In this document: in pieces, positions 16,879-26,037 of the stretch
How positions within the stretch are numbered: position 1 is the stretch's first letter
Layout of the letters: each line of letters begins with the position of its first letter
Assembly: GCA_913055675.1 (NCBI GenBank)
Contig: CAJXKY010000017.1
Location: 1-44,422, forward strand
Direction: 5' to 3'
Origin: an uncultured Halanaerobiales bacterium
Lineage (GTDB): Bacteria > Bacillota > Halanaerobiia > Halanaerobiales > M55B127
Length of the DNA: 44,422 nucleotides
The notes under the pieces: generated by a model
Database searches by the model: none
Told to the model about the DNA's origin: nothing
The model's input: the letters and a program-made list of their open reading frames with translations, nothing else
Translations under genes and position numbers: made by a program

Positions 16879-16968
16879 GCCGGGGTGGCGGAATTGGCAG
16901 ACGCATCGGACTTAAAATCCGGTGGGAATTATTTTCCCGTATCGGTTCGAGCCCGATCCCCGGCACCA
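16879..16968 (+). tRNA. tRNA-Leu (anticodon TAA)
   Basis: A class II tRNA with a long variable arm: acceptor GCCGGGG (16879-16885) pairs with CCCCGGC (16958-16964), the anticodon loop CTTAAAA gives TAA at 16913-16915, the variable arm is GGGAA..TTCCC, and the T-loop is TTCGAGC. CCA is encoded at 16966-16968. Confidence 0.97.
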
Positions 16969-17004
16969 TATTAAAATTACTAAATATACAGGAGGAATTT
17001 TTAA

Positions 17005-17211
17005 ATGATTTACACAGGAGAAGTTAAATGGTTCGATTCTAAGAAAGGTTTTGGCTTTATTGAAAGAGAAGATTCTGAGGAGGACGTTTTTGTACATTTT
17101 TCTGCTATTCAAGAAGAAGGCTATAAAAGCTTAGAGGAAGGCGAAGAAGTTGAATTTGAGATTGTTGAAGCAGACCGTGGTCCTCAAGCAGAAAATGTTG
17201 AGAAACTTTAA
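17005..17211 (+). CDS. Cold-shock domain protein
   Basis: This 68-residue single-stranded nucleic acid chaperone has both RNP motifs, KGFGFIE and VFVHFSAI, and the usual opening [11 protein letters not shown]. It is acidic, as cold-shock proteins are. AGGAGG lies 9 bases before ATG 17005. Only 36 bases separate it from the tRNA-Leu gene, with neither terminator nor promoter there, so it most likely shares the tRNA promoter at 16821. A strong terminator follows. Confidence 0.95.
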   Translation: MIYTGEVKWFDSKKGFGFIEREDSEEDVFVHFSAIQEEGYKSLEEGEEVEFEIVEADRGPQAENVEKL

Positions 17212-17236
17212 ATATATTAAAGTTCTTTGAAGGAGC

Positions 17237-17264
17237 CCCCGACTTTTTAAGTCGGGGTTTTTTT
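17237..17264 (+). terminator. Intrinsic terminator after the cold-shock gene
   Basis: A 9-bp stem CCCCGACTT with AAGTCGGGG, loop TTT, then seven T residues. Confidence 0.95.
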
Positions 17265-17352
17265 GTTTAAACGCTGTTTTTAAAAGGATTTTAACCTTTA
17301 ATGAATAATTATATAAATAACGTATTATATATAAAATTAAGGTGTTGATCCT

Positions 17353-18183
17353 ATGAAATACCAACCAAGTTTACAATTCGAAGACAAATATAATATAGGA
17401 AATAAATCTATTAAAGAAATCCGGGATTTGATTGAAAGAGTAGAGATTGACCGTAATTTAATAGATGCCTTATATACTGATAGTAGGAAAACTACTACTA
17501 GGATAGCTGGCAAATGTGAAAATAAGTATAAAAAGAATCTTCGCTGGCAACAAAAATATTCGAATTTTAAAAATATAGAAAATCAAATTTATAATAAAGG
17601 ATTTGAAAATATATTTGGTTTTTATGTTACAGGTTTATGGGCAACGGCTGGACCTTTAACAATCTGTTCATTAAAATTGAATAGATTTACTGAAATTAAA
17701 GGAATTGATTATTCTAATGAATTAACATTTAAAAAGAGAAAAAAATTATATAAAAAAATTAAAAATAATGCAGAATATTTAAGTATTAAACATTTAAATT
17801 CAAATAAAATTGATGATTTGGGTTTAAAAGACGCTATTAAAACTGGATATAAAAATTTAAAAGATGAAATTGGAAAAGAAATTGATTTGGATCCAGAAAA
17901 AGATTACTTCTTATATTTCAAATATGGTTTTGAAGACAAAAACAGTAAGCTTGTTCAGAGTACTAAAAAAAAGACATATATTTTAGCTTGTGCTTCTATT
18001 ATTGCCAAAGTGGAAAGAGAAAACAAAATGGTTGAGTTAGGAAACAAATACCCATCATATAATTTTGAAAACAATCATGGATACATTACAAATGAACACC
18101 GTAAAGTAGTTAGAGAAAAGGGATTTACTCCTGTTCATAGAAGGTCCTTTGATTTCGAGAAGAAATTAAAACTTGACTTATAA
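17353..18183 (+). CDS. RNase HII-like protein lacking the catalytic acids
   Basis: The 276-residue protein aligns over its length with Bacillota-type RNase HII, including the helical N-terminal extension and the C-terminal block ASIIAKVEREN...YPSYNFENNHGY...TPVHRRSF. The catalytic signature GxDExGRG is replaced without a gap by GFYVTGLW (89-96), so the Asp and Glu are Tyr91 and Val92. The aspartate in the NDSKKL region is also replaced (GIDYSNEL), the VDG-type aspartate region reads FKYG, and the last acid in KVTRD is Glu. It is therefore unlikely to cut RNA/DNA hybrids with the two-metal mechanism. It may still bind nucleic acid. ATG 17353 has AAGGTG 8 bases upstream. Confidence 0.8.
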   Translation: MKYQPSLQFEDKYNIGNKSIKEIRDLIERVEIDRNLIDALYTDSRKTTTRIAGKCENKYKKNLRWQQKYSNFKNIENQIYNKGFENIFGFYVTGLWATAGPLTICSLKLNRFTEIKGIDYSNELTFKKRKKLYKKIKNNAEYLSIKHLNSNKIDDLGLKDAIKTGYKNLKDEIGKEIDLDPEKDYFLYFKYGFEDKNSKLVQSTKKKTYILACASIIAKVERENKMVELGNKYPSYNFENNHGYITNEHRKVVREKGFTPVHRRSFDFEKKLKLDL

Positions 18184-18195
18184 AGGGTGAAAAAT

Positions 18196-19305
18196 ATGCT
18201 TAAAAATTCTTTTAAAATAGGTAGCATATCTGATATTCCCATAAAACTTCATATAAGTTTTATTATTGCTTTGCCATTTATTGCTTGGGCGGTTTCCACT
18301 AATATAGAGATGATGGCAGAACTAATGAATATTAATTATAGTAATATGGTAATTCCCGACTATATATTAGGTCTAGTAATTGTAATAGCATTATTTATCA
18401 GTGTGGGTTTACATGAATTAGGTCATTCCTTTGTAGCCAGATCTAGAGGAAATGAAATAAATAGTATTACTCTCATGTTATTAGGTGGAGTCGCTGAAAT
18501 TAAAGAAATGAGTGAAGAACCTCAAGATGAGCTGCGAATTTCATTGGTAGGACCAATGGTAAGTTTGGCTATTGGTTTAACACTAATATTGATTGCTCAG
18601 CTTACTACTAATTTTATTGCAGCCGATTTGCAATTTATTGTCTTATACTTAGGGCAATTAAATGTGTTTTTAGCAATATTTAATTTAATTCCTGCCTTTC
18701 CCAATGATGGTGGCAGAGTTTTAAGGGCTTTTATTGCCAGAAAAAGAGACTTCTTAACTGCAACTAAAATTGCAGTTTCAGTAAGTAAAGTTATTGTTTT
18801 TATATTTGGAGTAATTGGATTTTTATATGGAAATTTCATTTTGATATTAATTGCCTTTTTCATCTATATGAGGGCCAACCAGGAATTTCAGTATAGTAAA
18901 ATCAAAAAGACCTTATCAGATTTAAAAGTCAAGGATTTAATGAGTCAAGATGTAGAGTATATTTCAGGGGATATAACTATTAAGGAATTACTCAATAAAA
19001 TGCTTAACAAAAGCCACAGTGGTTATCCAATAATTGAAGATGATAAAGTGGTGGGGTTAGTTACCATGGAAGATATTAGAAAAATAGATCCACAAAAACA
19101 CCATGATGTTTCAGTTAGAGAAATTATGTCCACTAATATTAAGAAAACATCTCCCGAAGAAGATATCAATAAAGCATTGCAATTATTGTTAGAAGAAGAT
19201 ATAGGTAGATTGATGGTTATAGATGATGATAAATTAGTTGGCATTATAACAAGAACTGATATTTTTAATGCATTCAAAATAAAACAAATTGAAAATAGAT
19301 TATAG
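18196..19305 (+). CDS. M50 (site-2/SpoIVFB-type) membrane protease with CBS domains
   Basis: This intramembrane zinc metalloprotease has about six membrane segments with the zinc site HELGH at 73-77 and the third ligand in PAFPNDGGR (Asp171). Two CBS domains fill the last 120 residues (VKDLMSQDVEYIS and VREIMSTNIKKTS), so activity may respond to a nucleotide. Regulated intramembrane proteolysis is the family role; the substrate is not known. ATG 18196 has AAAGGGTG upstream; an in-frame GTG at 18187 lies inside that site. It is followed after 10 bases by the DUF1232 gene. Confidence 0.9.
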   Translation: MLKNSFKIGSISDIPIKLHISFIIALPFIAWAVSTNIEMMAELMNINYSNMVIPDYILGLVIVIALFISVGLHELGHSFVARSRGNEINSITLMLLGGVAEIKEMSEEPQDELRISLVGPMVSLAIGLTLILIAQLTTNFIAADLQFIVLYLGQLNVFLAIFNLIPAFPNDGGRVLRAFIARKRDFLTATKIAVSVSKVIVFIFGVIGFLYGNFILILIAFFIYMRANQEFQYSKIKKTLSDLKVKDLMSQDVEYISGDITIKELLNKMLNKSHSGYPIIEDDKVVGLVTMEDIRKIDPQKHHDVSVREIMSTNIKKTSPEEDINKALQLLLEEDIGRLMVIDDDKLVGIITRTDIFNAFKIKQIENRL

Positions 19306-19315
19306 GTGAAATCCA

Positions 19316-19753
19316 ATGCAAGAAAAAGATGAATTTTATTATAGATTAAGGGCAAAAATAAAAAATAATATTAATAAAATTTATGAAAACGATAAATTAC
19401 CAGAATATTTACTCTTTGCCCCCGATATATTTTATTTATTAATAGAATTAATAAGAGATTCTGAAGTAGCAAAATCAAAAAAGGTAAAATTAGGTGTGGT
19501 TATTTCTTATTTTATAGTTCCTTTTGATATTTTACCCGAGGCTTTAATAGGATTAATTGGATATATTGATGATGTAGCTTTGTCTGCTTATATGCTTAAT
19601 GATTTATTTAATAATATAGATCCAGAATTAATCAAAAGACACTGGGCTGGAGACAAAAATTTACTTAAAGTAATTCAAAAAATTCTTAATGATACAGATA
19701 AATTTATTAATAAGAATATTATAACTAGATTGAAAAATATAATCAAAAAATAA
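19316..19753 (+). CDS. DUF1232 (YkvA-like) membrane protein
   Basis: The 145-residue protein contains the DUF1232 core, YFIVPFDILPEALIGLIGYIDD, a short amphipathic or membrane-embedded pair of helices. The charged N- and C-termini would be cytosolic. Function is unknown. It lies between two membrane metalloprotease genes, with TAGGTG before ATG 19316, and is probably cotranscribed with the M50 gene. Confidence 0.85.
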   Translation: MQEKDEFYYRLRAKIKNNINKIYENDKLPEYLLFAPDIFYLLIELIRDSEVAKSKKVKLGVVISYFIVPFDILPEALIGLIGYIDDVALSAYMLNDLFNNIDPELIKRHWAGDKNLLKVIQKILNDTDKFINKNIITRLKNIIKK

Positions 19754-19791
19754 GCAGTGCAATATTTTTTGATTAAATATTCTTAATATTT

Positions 19792-19812
19792 CTACTATGA
19801 TTTTCGTAGTAG
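19792..19812 (+). terminator. Possible terminator hairpin
   Basis: A 9-bp stem (CTACTATGA with TTCGTAGTAG-type pairing, one G-T pair) and a 3-base loop is followed by a T-rich stretch. It would end the M50-DUF1232 unit. Confidence 0.5.
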
Positions 19813-19889
19813 TAATTATTATTATTTAGCAGGAATTATTTGTAATTTGCGGAATATTAAAACAAACCAGTAAAAAAAGGAGATTGTTG

Positions 19890-21035
19890 ATGAGGATGGA
19901 AAATAAGGAGTTTAACAAATTATTCGATCATGAAAGAAGAGACAAAGCAAAAAAATATCATAAACAAAAAAACCGATATTTTTTACTTAATAACTTAGTC
20001 AAAATTTTATTAGTTATTATTTTCTTTTACTACAATTTTGAAACAAAGTTATTTAAAACACTTGATTTTAATATTTGGTATACACTAAAAATATTTATTT
20101 ATATATCGATTGTTCTTTTGATTTATCAGATATTTGTAAACATTTTAGAGTATTATACTACTTATCAACTAAGGATTAAATATAACTTGACTGCTCAAAA
20201 TGCTAAAGAGTGGTTAATGGATAATATTAAATCATTTATGCTAACTATTTTATTAACATTTATATTTAGTTCACTCTTTATACTTTTGCAGAATACTTTT
20301 CCGGAAAATTGGTGGATTATTATAGCAATAGTTTTATCGATTTTTGTGGTTTTATTAAATTACTTGTTACCAATTATTGTTTTACCGATTTTCTATAAGT
20401 TAAAACCTTATCCCAAAGGTGAACTAAAAAATAGTCTGATGAAGACTTTTGATAAATTGAAGATTGAAATAGAAGACATTTATGAAATTAATTTAAGTTC
20501 TAAAATGACTTCGGCAAATGCTGCGGTCATTGGTATGGGAAACACACGTAAAATTTTATTGAGTGATAATTTAGCAGATAGATTCAGTTTTGAAGAAATA
20601 GAGGCAATTTTATGTCACGAAATAGGCCATCATATTAATAATGATATTTATAAAAATTTATTATTGCAGCCGATAATAATAACAATAACAGCTTATATAG
20701 TTAAGCAAAGTTGGCCATCTTTAATTAATTTATTTGGTTATCAAAATATTGATGCAATAATTAGTTTGCCTCTTTTATTGATATTTTGGGGGATCATATA
20801 TTCCTTATTTACCCCACTACAATTATATTTAAGTAGAATATATGAAAGAAAAGCAGATCGATTTTCTTTTGAAGTTATAGATGACCCTATGGAATTAGGT
20901 AGAGCATTTGCAAAATTAGCTGATGATAGTTTATCTAGATTGGAATTTAGGTGGTGGGAGAAATTATATAAAGCTTCACATCCTTCTATCAAAGCGCGAA
21001 TTGAAAAAGCCAAAGAGTTTAAAGATAAACACTAA
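19890..21035 (+). CDS. M48 (Ste24/HtpX-like) membrane metalloprotease
   Basis: This membrane zinc protease has 381 residues, several N-terminal membrane helices, a zinc motif HEIGHH with His243, Glu244 and His247, and a downstream ERKAD segment supplying the third ligand. The layout with five to seven membrane segments and the C-terminal SHPSIKARIEK is Ste24/CAAX-protease-like. In bacteria such proteins do quality control of membrane proteins. ATG 19890 is preceded by AAAGGAGA; two TTG codons just upstream in frame are less likely starts. Confidence 0.88.
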   Translation: MRMENKEFNKLFDHERRDKAKKYHKQKNRYFLLNNLVKILLVIIFFYYNFETKLFKTLDFNIWYTLKIFIYISIVLLIYQIFVNILEYYTTYQLRIKYNLTAQNAKEWLMDNIKSFMLTILLTFIFSSLFILLQNTFPENWWIIIAIVLSIFVVLLNYLLPIIVLPIFYKLKPYPKGELKNSLMKTFDKLKIEIEDIYEINLSSKMTSANAAVIGMGNTRKILLSDNLADRFSFEEIEAILCHEIGHHINNDIYKNLLLQPIIITITAYIVKQSWPSLINLFGYQNIDAIISLPLLLIFWGIIYSLFTPLQLYLSRIYERKADRFSFEVIDDPMELGRAFAKLADDSLSRLEFRWWEKLYKASHPSIKARIEKAKEFKDKH

Positions 21036-21099
21036 ATGATTTAAAACTATAAATAGATAGCAAAGTATATTATTACCTTAAATTCAGGAGAGTGAGATA

Positions 21100-22143
21100 A
21101 TGAAATATAAGACATTAAAATTTGAGGATGGAGTTTTAAAATTAATCGACCAAAGAATTTTACCTTTAGAAAAACAGTATTATGAAGCGAGCAATTATAA
21201 AGAAGTTTGTCAAGCTATTCAGAAAATGGTTGTTCGAGGTGCTCCGGCAATTGGTGCTACAGGAGCTTTTGGTTACTATTTGGCTGTGAAAGATAATTTT
21301 AAAAATGAAGGTATAATTAAATTAGATAATATTAATGAAGCTAAAAAAGAACTTTTAGCTACTAGACCAACAGCTGTTAATCTTCAGTGGGGAATTGCCA
21401 GAATGGAGAATATTTTAAAAAAGAACTTATCTAAAGATATAAAAGAAGACGAGATAGTCAACAAACTTTTAAAAGAAGCAAAACAAATAGCGAAAGAAGA
21501 TATTGAGTGTAATAAATCACTTGGTGAATTTGGAAATAAACTAATAGAACAAGGTGATAATATTTTAACACACTGTAATGCAGGCGCCTTAGCCACAGTT
21601 GGTTATGGAACAGCCTTAGGGGTTATTAGACAAGCTCATAGTGATAACAAAAACATAAAAATATATATAGATGAAACTAGACCAAGGTTACAAGGGGCGC
21701 GATTAACAGCATTTGAAATGTTAGAAGAAGAAATACCGGCAACTTTAATAGTAGATAGTGTGGCAGCAACTTTGATGAAAAAAAAGATTATTGACAAAGT
21801 AGTTGTAGGCGCAGATAGAATAGCCAAAAATGGTGATACTGCTAATAAGATAGGTACTTTTATGTTATCAGTAATAGCGCTAAAATATAATATTCCTTTT
21901 TATATTGCGGCTCCAACTTCAACAATTGATTTTGAGGTTGATAAAGGTGAAGATATTGAAATTGAGGAACGCAAAGAAAAAGAAGTAACTGAAATAAGAA
22001 GTGTACAAATAGCCCCCAAAGGTATAGATGTATACAATCCGGCTTTTGATATTACTCCTTCAGAAAATATTACTGCTATAATTACTGAACAGGGGATTGT
22101 TAAACCACCATTTGGAGAAAATATTAAAAAATTATTAAAATAA
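21100..22143 (+). CDS. mtnA: S-methyl-5-thioribose-1-phosphate isomerase
   Basis: This eIF2B-alpha-fold enzyme converts methylthioribose 1-phosphate to methylthioribulose 1-phosphate in methionine salvage. The 347 residues have the family motifs VVRGAPAIGATGAFG, THCNAGALATVGYGTALGVI with the catalytic Cys, DETRPRLQGARLTAFE and VVGADRIAKNGDTANKIGT with the catalytic Asp. No other salvage gene is adjacent; in anaerobes MtnA can also serve a 5-deoxyribose or methylthioribose shunt. AGGAG lies upstream of ATG 21100. Confidence 0.93.
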   Translation: MKYKTLKFEDGVLKLIDQRILPLEKQYYEASNYKEVCQAIQKMVVRGAPAIGATGAFGYYLAVKDNFKNEGIIKLDNINEAKKELLATRPTAVNLQWGIARMENILKKNLSKDIKEDEIVNKLLKEAKQIAKEDIECNKSLGEFGNKLIEQGDNILTHCNAGALATVGYGTALGVIRQAHSDNKNIKIYIDETRPRLQGARLTAFEMLEEEIPATLIVDSVAATLMKKKIIDKVVVGADRIAKNGDTANKIGTFMLSVIALKYNIPFYIAAPTSTIDFEVDKGEDIEIEERKEKEVTEIRSVQIAPKGIDVYNPAFDITPSENITAIITEQGIVKPPFGENIKKLLK

Positions 22144-22177
22144 CACATATTATTCTAATAAATAAGGAGTAGATAAT

Positions 22178-22936
22178 ATGGCAAACAAAAATTCTATTGC
22201 TATTATTTCTGATATCCATGGTAATTATACAGCTTTAAAGTCAGTATTAGAAAGCATTAATGGACTAGATACTAAGATTAGTGATATAATGTGTTTAGGA
22301 GATCTAGTTGGTTACAATCCTGAACCTGAAAAATCAGTAAATAAAATCCGTGAGGTGTGTGAACAAGTAATAGCCGGTAACCATGATAAAGCTATGGTAG
22401 GCGAATTGAACACAAACTGGTTTAGGGGTTCTGTAAAAAAATCTATAAGATGGACAAAAAATCAATTAAGTCAGTCGAGTCTAGATTATTTAAAAGAGTT
22501 AGGAACTAGAAAGGATATTATTTTTGGTGGTAAGAAAATAATTCTTGCTCATGGTAGTCCTAATCAAAATGCGCCTTTTTCTTATATATTTAATGAATTT
22601 GATATTCAAAATATTGAACCTTTAATTATGAATTCTAACATCTTGTTTATTGGGCACACTCATATCCCATATTGTTTTTGTAATAAAGGAGATGGGTGGT
22701 TTAATATTGAACAATCAGATTTTGAAATTAATCCAGATTATAATTATATAATAAATGTAGGTAGTGTGGGGCAACCTAGAGATAAAGACCCACGTTCTAG
22801 CTTTGTGATTTTTGATCCGGAAAGAAATCATATTACTTTTAAAAGAAAAGAATATAATATAGAGAAAGTTCAACAGAAATTTGAAGATACAGATTTACCA
22901 GAAGCATTTTCTCTGAGACTGAAACAGGGAAGATAG
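22178..22936 (+). CDS. Calcineurin-like metallophosphoesterase
   Basis: The 252-residue cytosolic phosphoesterase has the two-metal motifs in order: ISDIHGN, CLGDLVGYNPEP, AGNHD, LAHGSP and GHTHIP. This YfcE/MPP-like group acts on phosphodiesters or phosphoproteins; the substrate is not identifiable. AAGGAG precedes ATG 22178, and the next gene starts after 12 bases. Confidence 0.88.
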   Translation: MANKNSIAIISDIHGNYTALKSVLESINGLDTKISDIMCLGDLVGYNPEPEKSVNKIREVCEQVIAGNHDKAMVGELNTNWFRGSVKKSIRWTKNQLSQSSLDYLKELGTRKDIIFGGKKIILAHGSPNQNAPFSYIFNEFDIQNIEPLIMNSNILFIGHTHIPYCFCNKGDGWFNIEQSDFEINPDYNYIINVGSVGQPRDKDPRSSFVIFDPERNHITFKRKEYNIEKVQQKFEDTDLPEAFSLRLKQGR

Positions 22937-22948
22937 GGGAAGATAGTA

Positions 22949-23434
22949 ATGAAAAATAAAAATTGGCACATTGAAAACTGGCATTTATTAGGTTGGGTTG
23001 AGACTTTTATTAAAGCACTTGCTATTTTAATAGGTATCTATGCCTTTTTTATAGGGACTAAACAACCTGACTTTTTGAATATAAACAGTTTACCTAATAT
23101 ACAAATAGTAATCTTTTTAATACTTTCAATAGGTTTGTTACTTGGAATCGTAAATAGGTATCAGAAAAAAGATATTATCTCAATGGTATTTATTTTATTT
23201 AACAATTGGGGTCACTGGGGACTGTTTTATGCGATTTTTAAAGGAGTTAATATCAAATTTTTATATTCCTTTGTATTATTAATGTTAGCGGGTGATTTAG
23301 TAAAATTAGTATTCCTAAAAAAATATAATTATTCTGAAAGTGATATTTCTCCAAAATATTTTAATTATCTAACTTGGGTCTATGTAGGGGGATATTTTCT
23401 AATCATACTTCTTGGTTCACCTACCCTTCTTTAA
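22949..23434 (+). CDS. Hypothetical membrane protein
   Basis: I do not recognise this 161-residue protein. About four to five hydrophobic segments alternate with short polar loops (ALAILIGIYAFFIG, IVIFLILSIGLLLGI, FLYSFVLLMLAGDLV, YVGGYFLIILLG). The N-terminus is rich in Trp and His (NWHIENWHLLGW). GGGGAAG lies upstream of ATG 22949. It is downstream of the phosphoesterase and upstream of the secreted MsrA, and is probably in the phosphoesterase operon. Confidence 0.7.
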   Translation: MKNKNWHIENWHLLGWVETFIKALAILIGIYAFFIGTKQPDFLNINSLPNIQIVIFLILSIGLLLGIVNRYQKKDIISMVFILFNNWGHWGLFYAIFKGVNIKFLYSFVLLMLAGDLVKLVFLKKYNYSESDISPKYFNYLTWVYVGGYFLIILLGSPTLL

Positions 23435-23514
23435 TATTCTAGTTAATAGTTTACTGAATATCCAATATAAACAAAGTATAATATATTACAGAAAGTAAAA
23501 GAGAGGGGGATATT

Positions 23515-24234
23515 ATGAATTCTATATATATAATACTAATTTTTGTTCTGCTATTTTTAACAATCAGTAATACTGGTATAGCAGCTGAAAGCGGTCGTGA
23601 GGCTCCAAAAATCGATAAGATGGTTCCTGACAAACTTAAAACAGCTACTTTTTCTATGGGATGTTTCTGGGGTCCTGACGTTATATTTGGTGGTATAGAG
23701 GGAGTATGGAAAACAAGAGTAGGTTATGCTGGTGGAAAGATGGAAAATCCTACCTACCATAATCTTGGAAGTCACACTGAAACAATACAACTTGAATATG
23801 ATCCTGAACAAATAACTTATAAGGAATTAATAGAGATCTTTTTCGACAACCACAATCCTTATCGTAAAGCTTATGGGTCTCAATATAAATCTATTGTATT
23901 TTACCACAATAAAATACAAAAAGAGATTTTTGAAGATTATGTAGCTAATTTAGATAATGAGCGACAAGTATATACCGAGTTAAAGGAATATAACGAATTT
24001 TACTATGCAGAATTTTATCATCAAAAATATAGGTTACAAAGTTATAATAATATAATGTCTGAATTAAAAAATATGTATTCTAGTGACCAAGAATTTATAA
24101 ATTCAACTTTAACGGCCCGTTTAAATCATTATGTTGGCTCAAAGAGTGGTATGGATTTATTTGAAAAAGAAAAAGAATTTTATGGACTAGAGTTGGAGAC
24201 AATAGATTGGTTAAAAAATTTCATAAAAGAATAA
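23515..24234 (+). CDS. msrA: Secreted peptide-methionine (S)-S-oxide reductase
   Basis: MsrA reduces methionine-S-sulfoxide in proteins. This 239-residue form has an N-terminal signal peptide (IILIFVLLFLTIS, cleavage near GIAAES), so it acts outside the cytoplasmic membrane. The active site is FSMGCFWGPD, with Glu in SHTETIQLEYDP and the GSQYKS segment. The catalytic Cys in GCFW is the only cysteine in the protein, so the usual resolving cysteine is absent and another thiol partner must reduce it. GAGAGGGGG precedes ATG 23515; TATAAT at 23477-23482 may be its -10, without a clear -35. Confidence 0.88.
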   Translation: MNSIYIILIFVLLFLTISNTGIAAESGREAPKIDKMVPDKLKTATFSMGCFWGPDVIFGGIEGVWKTRVGYAGGKMENPTYHNLGSHTETIQLEYDPEQITYKELIEIFFDNHNPYRKAYGSQYKSIVFYHNKIQKEIFEDYVANLDNERQVYTELKEYNEFYYAEFYHQKYRLQSYNNIMSELKNMYSSDQEFINSTLTARLNHYVGSKSGMDLFEKEKEFYGLELETIDWLKNFIKE

Positions 24235-24244
24235 AGGTGATTAT

Positions 24245-26035
24245 ATGAAGATTAAATATTTGAATGGGGAAAGACTATATTATGCTTTTATTTCTGGAGC
24301 AAAGGAAGTAATTGATAACAGAAAAGAGCTAAATAAAATAAATGTTTTTCCAGTACCTGATGGTGATACTGGGACTAATTTATCCCGAACTTTAAATATG
24401 GTTATGGTGAATGTTAAAGCCGATAAATCTGTTAAAGTTACTTTGAATTCAATGGGGGACGCAGCATTAAGAGGTGCTATAGGTAATTCGGGTATAATAT
24501 TCGCACAGTTTATAAATGGTCTAAAAGAAAATACAGTAGAAGAGAAAAGACTTAATGTAAATAATTTTGTTAAAACAATAAGTAAAGCAGTAGAACAAAC
24601 TTATCAAGCAATAAGTGAACCAGTAGAAGGCACTATGTTGACTGTAATGAAGGATTGGTCTAATTCTTTAGAAGATATCAAGTCAAAAACAGATGATTAT
24701 GAAGAATTAATGTCAGAATCATTGAAAACAGCAAAAAGATCTTTAAATAAAACCCAAGACACTTTAGAAGTTCTTAAAAAGGCTCATGTAGTAGATTCAG
24801 GTGCTTTGGGATTTGTATATTTCCTAACAGGAATCTTAGAATTTATAAAAACAGGTAAAATAGAGGAAATAAATAATTATGAAGTAGTTATGGATAACGA
24901 AGAGACTAGTTTTAGTGAAGAAGATGAAATCAAATTCAGATATTGTACAGAAGCATATTTAGAAAATGTACAAAAAGAAATTCCAAATATAAGAAAAGAA
25001 CTTGCTGAATTAGGTGACTCTTTAATTATTGCAGGTGGTTCTGACAAAATGAGAATTCATATTCATACCAATCAGCCTGCAGAATTTTTTGCTGAATTAA
25101 ATAATTATAGTGCAATAATAGATCAAAAAGTTGATGATATGTTAATTCAATACAATATAAGATATAATAGGATAGCTGAGATAGCTTTAGTCACAGATTC
25201 TATTGCTGATTTACCCCAAGAATATATAGATAATAATCAAATTCATGTAATCCCGATAAATTTAATCATTGATGATACAAATTATTTAGATAAAATAACG
25301 ATAACATCAGATAATTTTTATGATTTAGTTGATGAGGCTGAAGAATACCCTACTTCTGCCCAACCGTCTATAAAAATGGTAGAAGACAAACTGTCTTTCT
25401 TAGCGGACCATTATGAATCTATAATTATAATAACTGTTTCTAGTAATTTAAGTGGAACTTATGAAACTGTTAAAACTGCTTCAAATAATATTAAAAATGG
25501 GACCGAAATTACTATAATAGATTCCAAATTAGATTCAGGAGCACAAGGATTACTTGTTATGGAAGCCATTGAAAAAATAGAGCAAGGATTTAAACATGAA
25601 GAAATAGTTGAATATATAAAAAATATAAAAGATCAATTATATATATATGTTAGTGTAGATAACTTTGAATATATGGTAAGAGGTGGAAGAGTAAGTCCCT
25701 TGAAAGGTAAGTTGGCTGGCTTTTTCAACCTAAAACCGATTGTATCTCTTGATGAAGATGGTAATGGTATAGCTTTTGCAAAAGCCTTCAGCAAAAAAGC
25801 GATCACAAATAAAATTAAAGATATTGTCAAAGACCATAAAGACAAAGAAGGAATTAAAAGATATTCAATTGTCCATGGGGATGGTAAAGAAAGGGCTAGA
25901 GAATATAAAAAGATATTTACTAACTTAATTGGACAAGAACCTGAATATATTATGGATATATCTCCAGTGATTGGTTTAAGTGCAGGCAGAAACAGTGTTG
26001 CAATTTCGTTAATGACTAATAAAGGAGGAGAATAA
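24245..26035 (+). CDS. DhaL (DAK2)-DegV fusion, FakA-FakB-like
   Basis: Residues 1-200 form a DhaL/DAK2 kinase domain with the Mg-ATP loop [16 protein letters not shown] and the later [10 protein letters not shown] and [11 protein letters not shown]. Residues 205-310 are a middle domain like that of FakA ([32 protein letters not shown]). From residue 313 ([12 protein letters not shown]) to the end is a full DegV fatty-acid-binding domain with [17 protein letters not shown] and the C-terminal [12 protein letters not shown]. In known systems FakA phosphorylates a fatty acid bound to separate FakB; here the two are one 596-residue chain. It starts 10 bases after msrA and is followed after 2 bases by DUF1295. 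Confidence 0.88.
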   Translation: MKIKYLNGERLYYAFISGAKEVIDNRKELNKINVFPVPDGDTGTNLSRTLNMVMVNVKADKSVKVTLNSMGDAALRGAIGNSGIIFAQFINGLKENTVEEKRLNVNNFVKTISKAVEQTYQAISEPVEGTMLTVMKDWSNSLEDIKSKTDDYEELMSESLKTAKRSLNKTQDTLEVLKKAHVVDSGALGFVYFLTGILEFIKTGKIEEINNYEVVMDNEETSFSEEDEIKFRYCTEAYLENVQKEIPNIRKELAELGDSLIIAGGSDKMRIHIHTNQPAEFFAELNNYSAIIDQKVDDMLIQYNIRYNRIAEIALVTDSIADLPQEYIDNNQIHVIPINLIIDDTNYLDKITITSDNFYDLVDEAEEYPTSAQPSIKMVEDKLSFLADHYESIIIITVSSNLSGTYETVKTASNNIKNGTEITIIDSKLDSGAQGLLVMEAIEKIEQGFKHEEIVEYIKNIKDQLYIYVSVDNFEYMVRGGRVSPLKGKLAGFFNLKPIVSLDEDGNGIAFAKAFSKKAITNKIKDIVKDHKDKEGIKRYSIVHGDGKERAREYKKIFTNLIGQEPEYIMDISPVIGLSAGRNSVAISLMTNKGGE

Positions 26036-26037
26036 TT

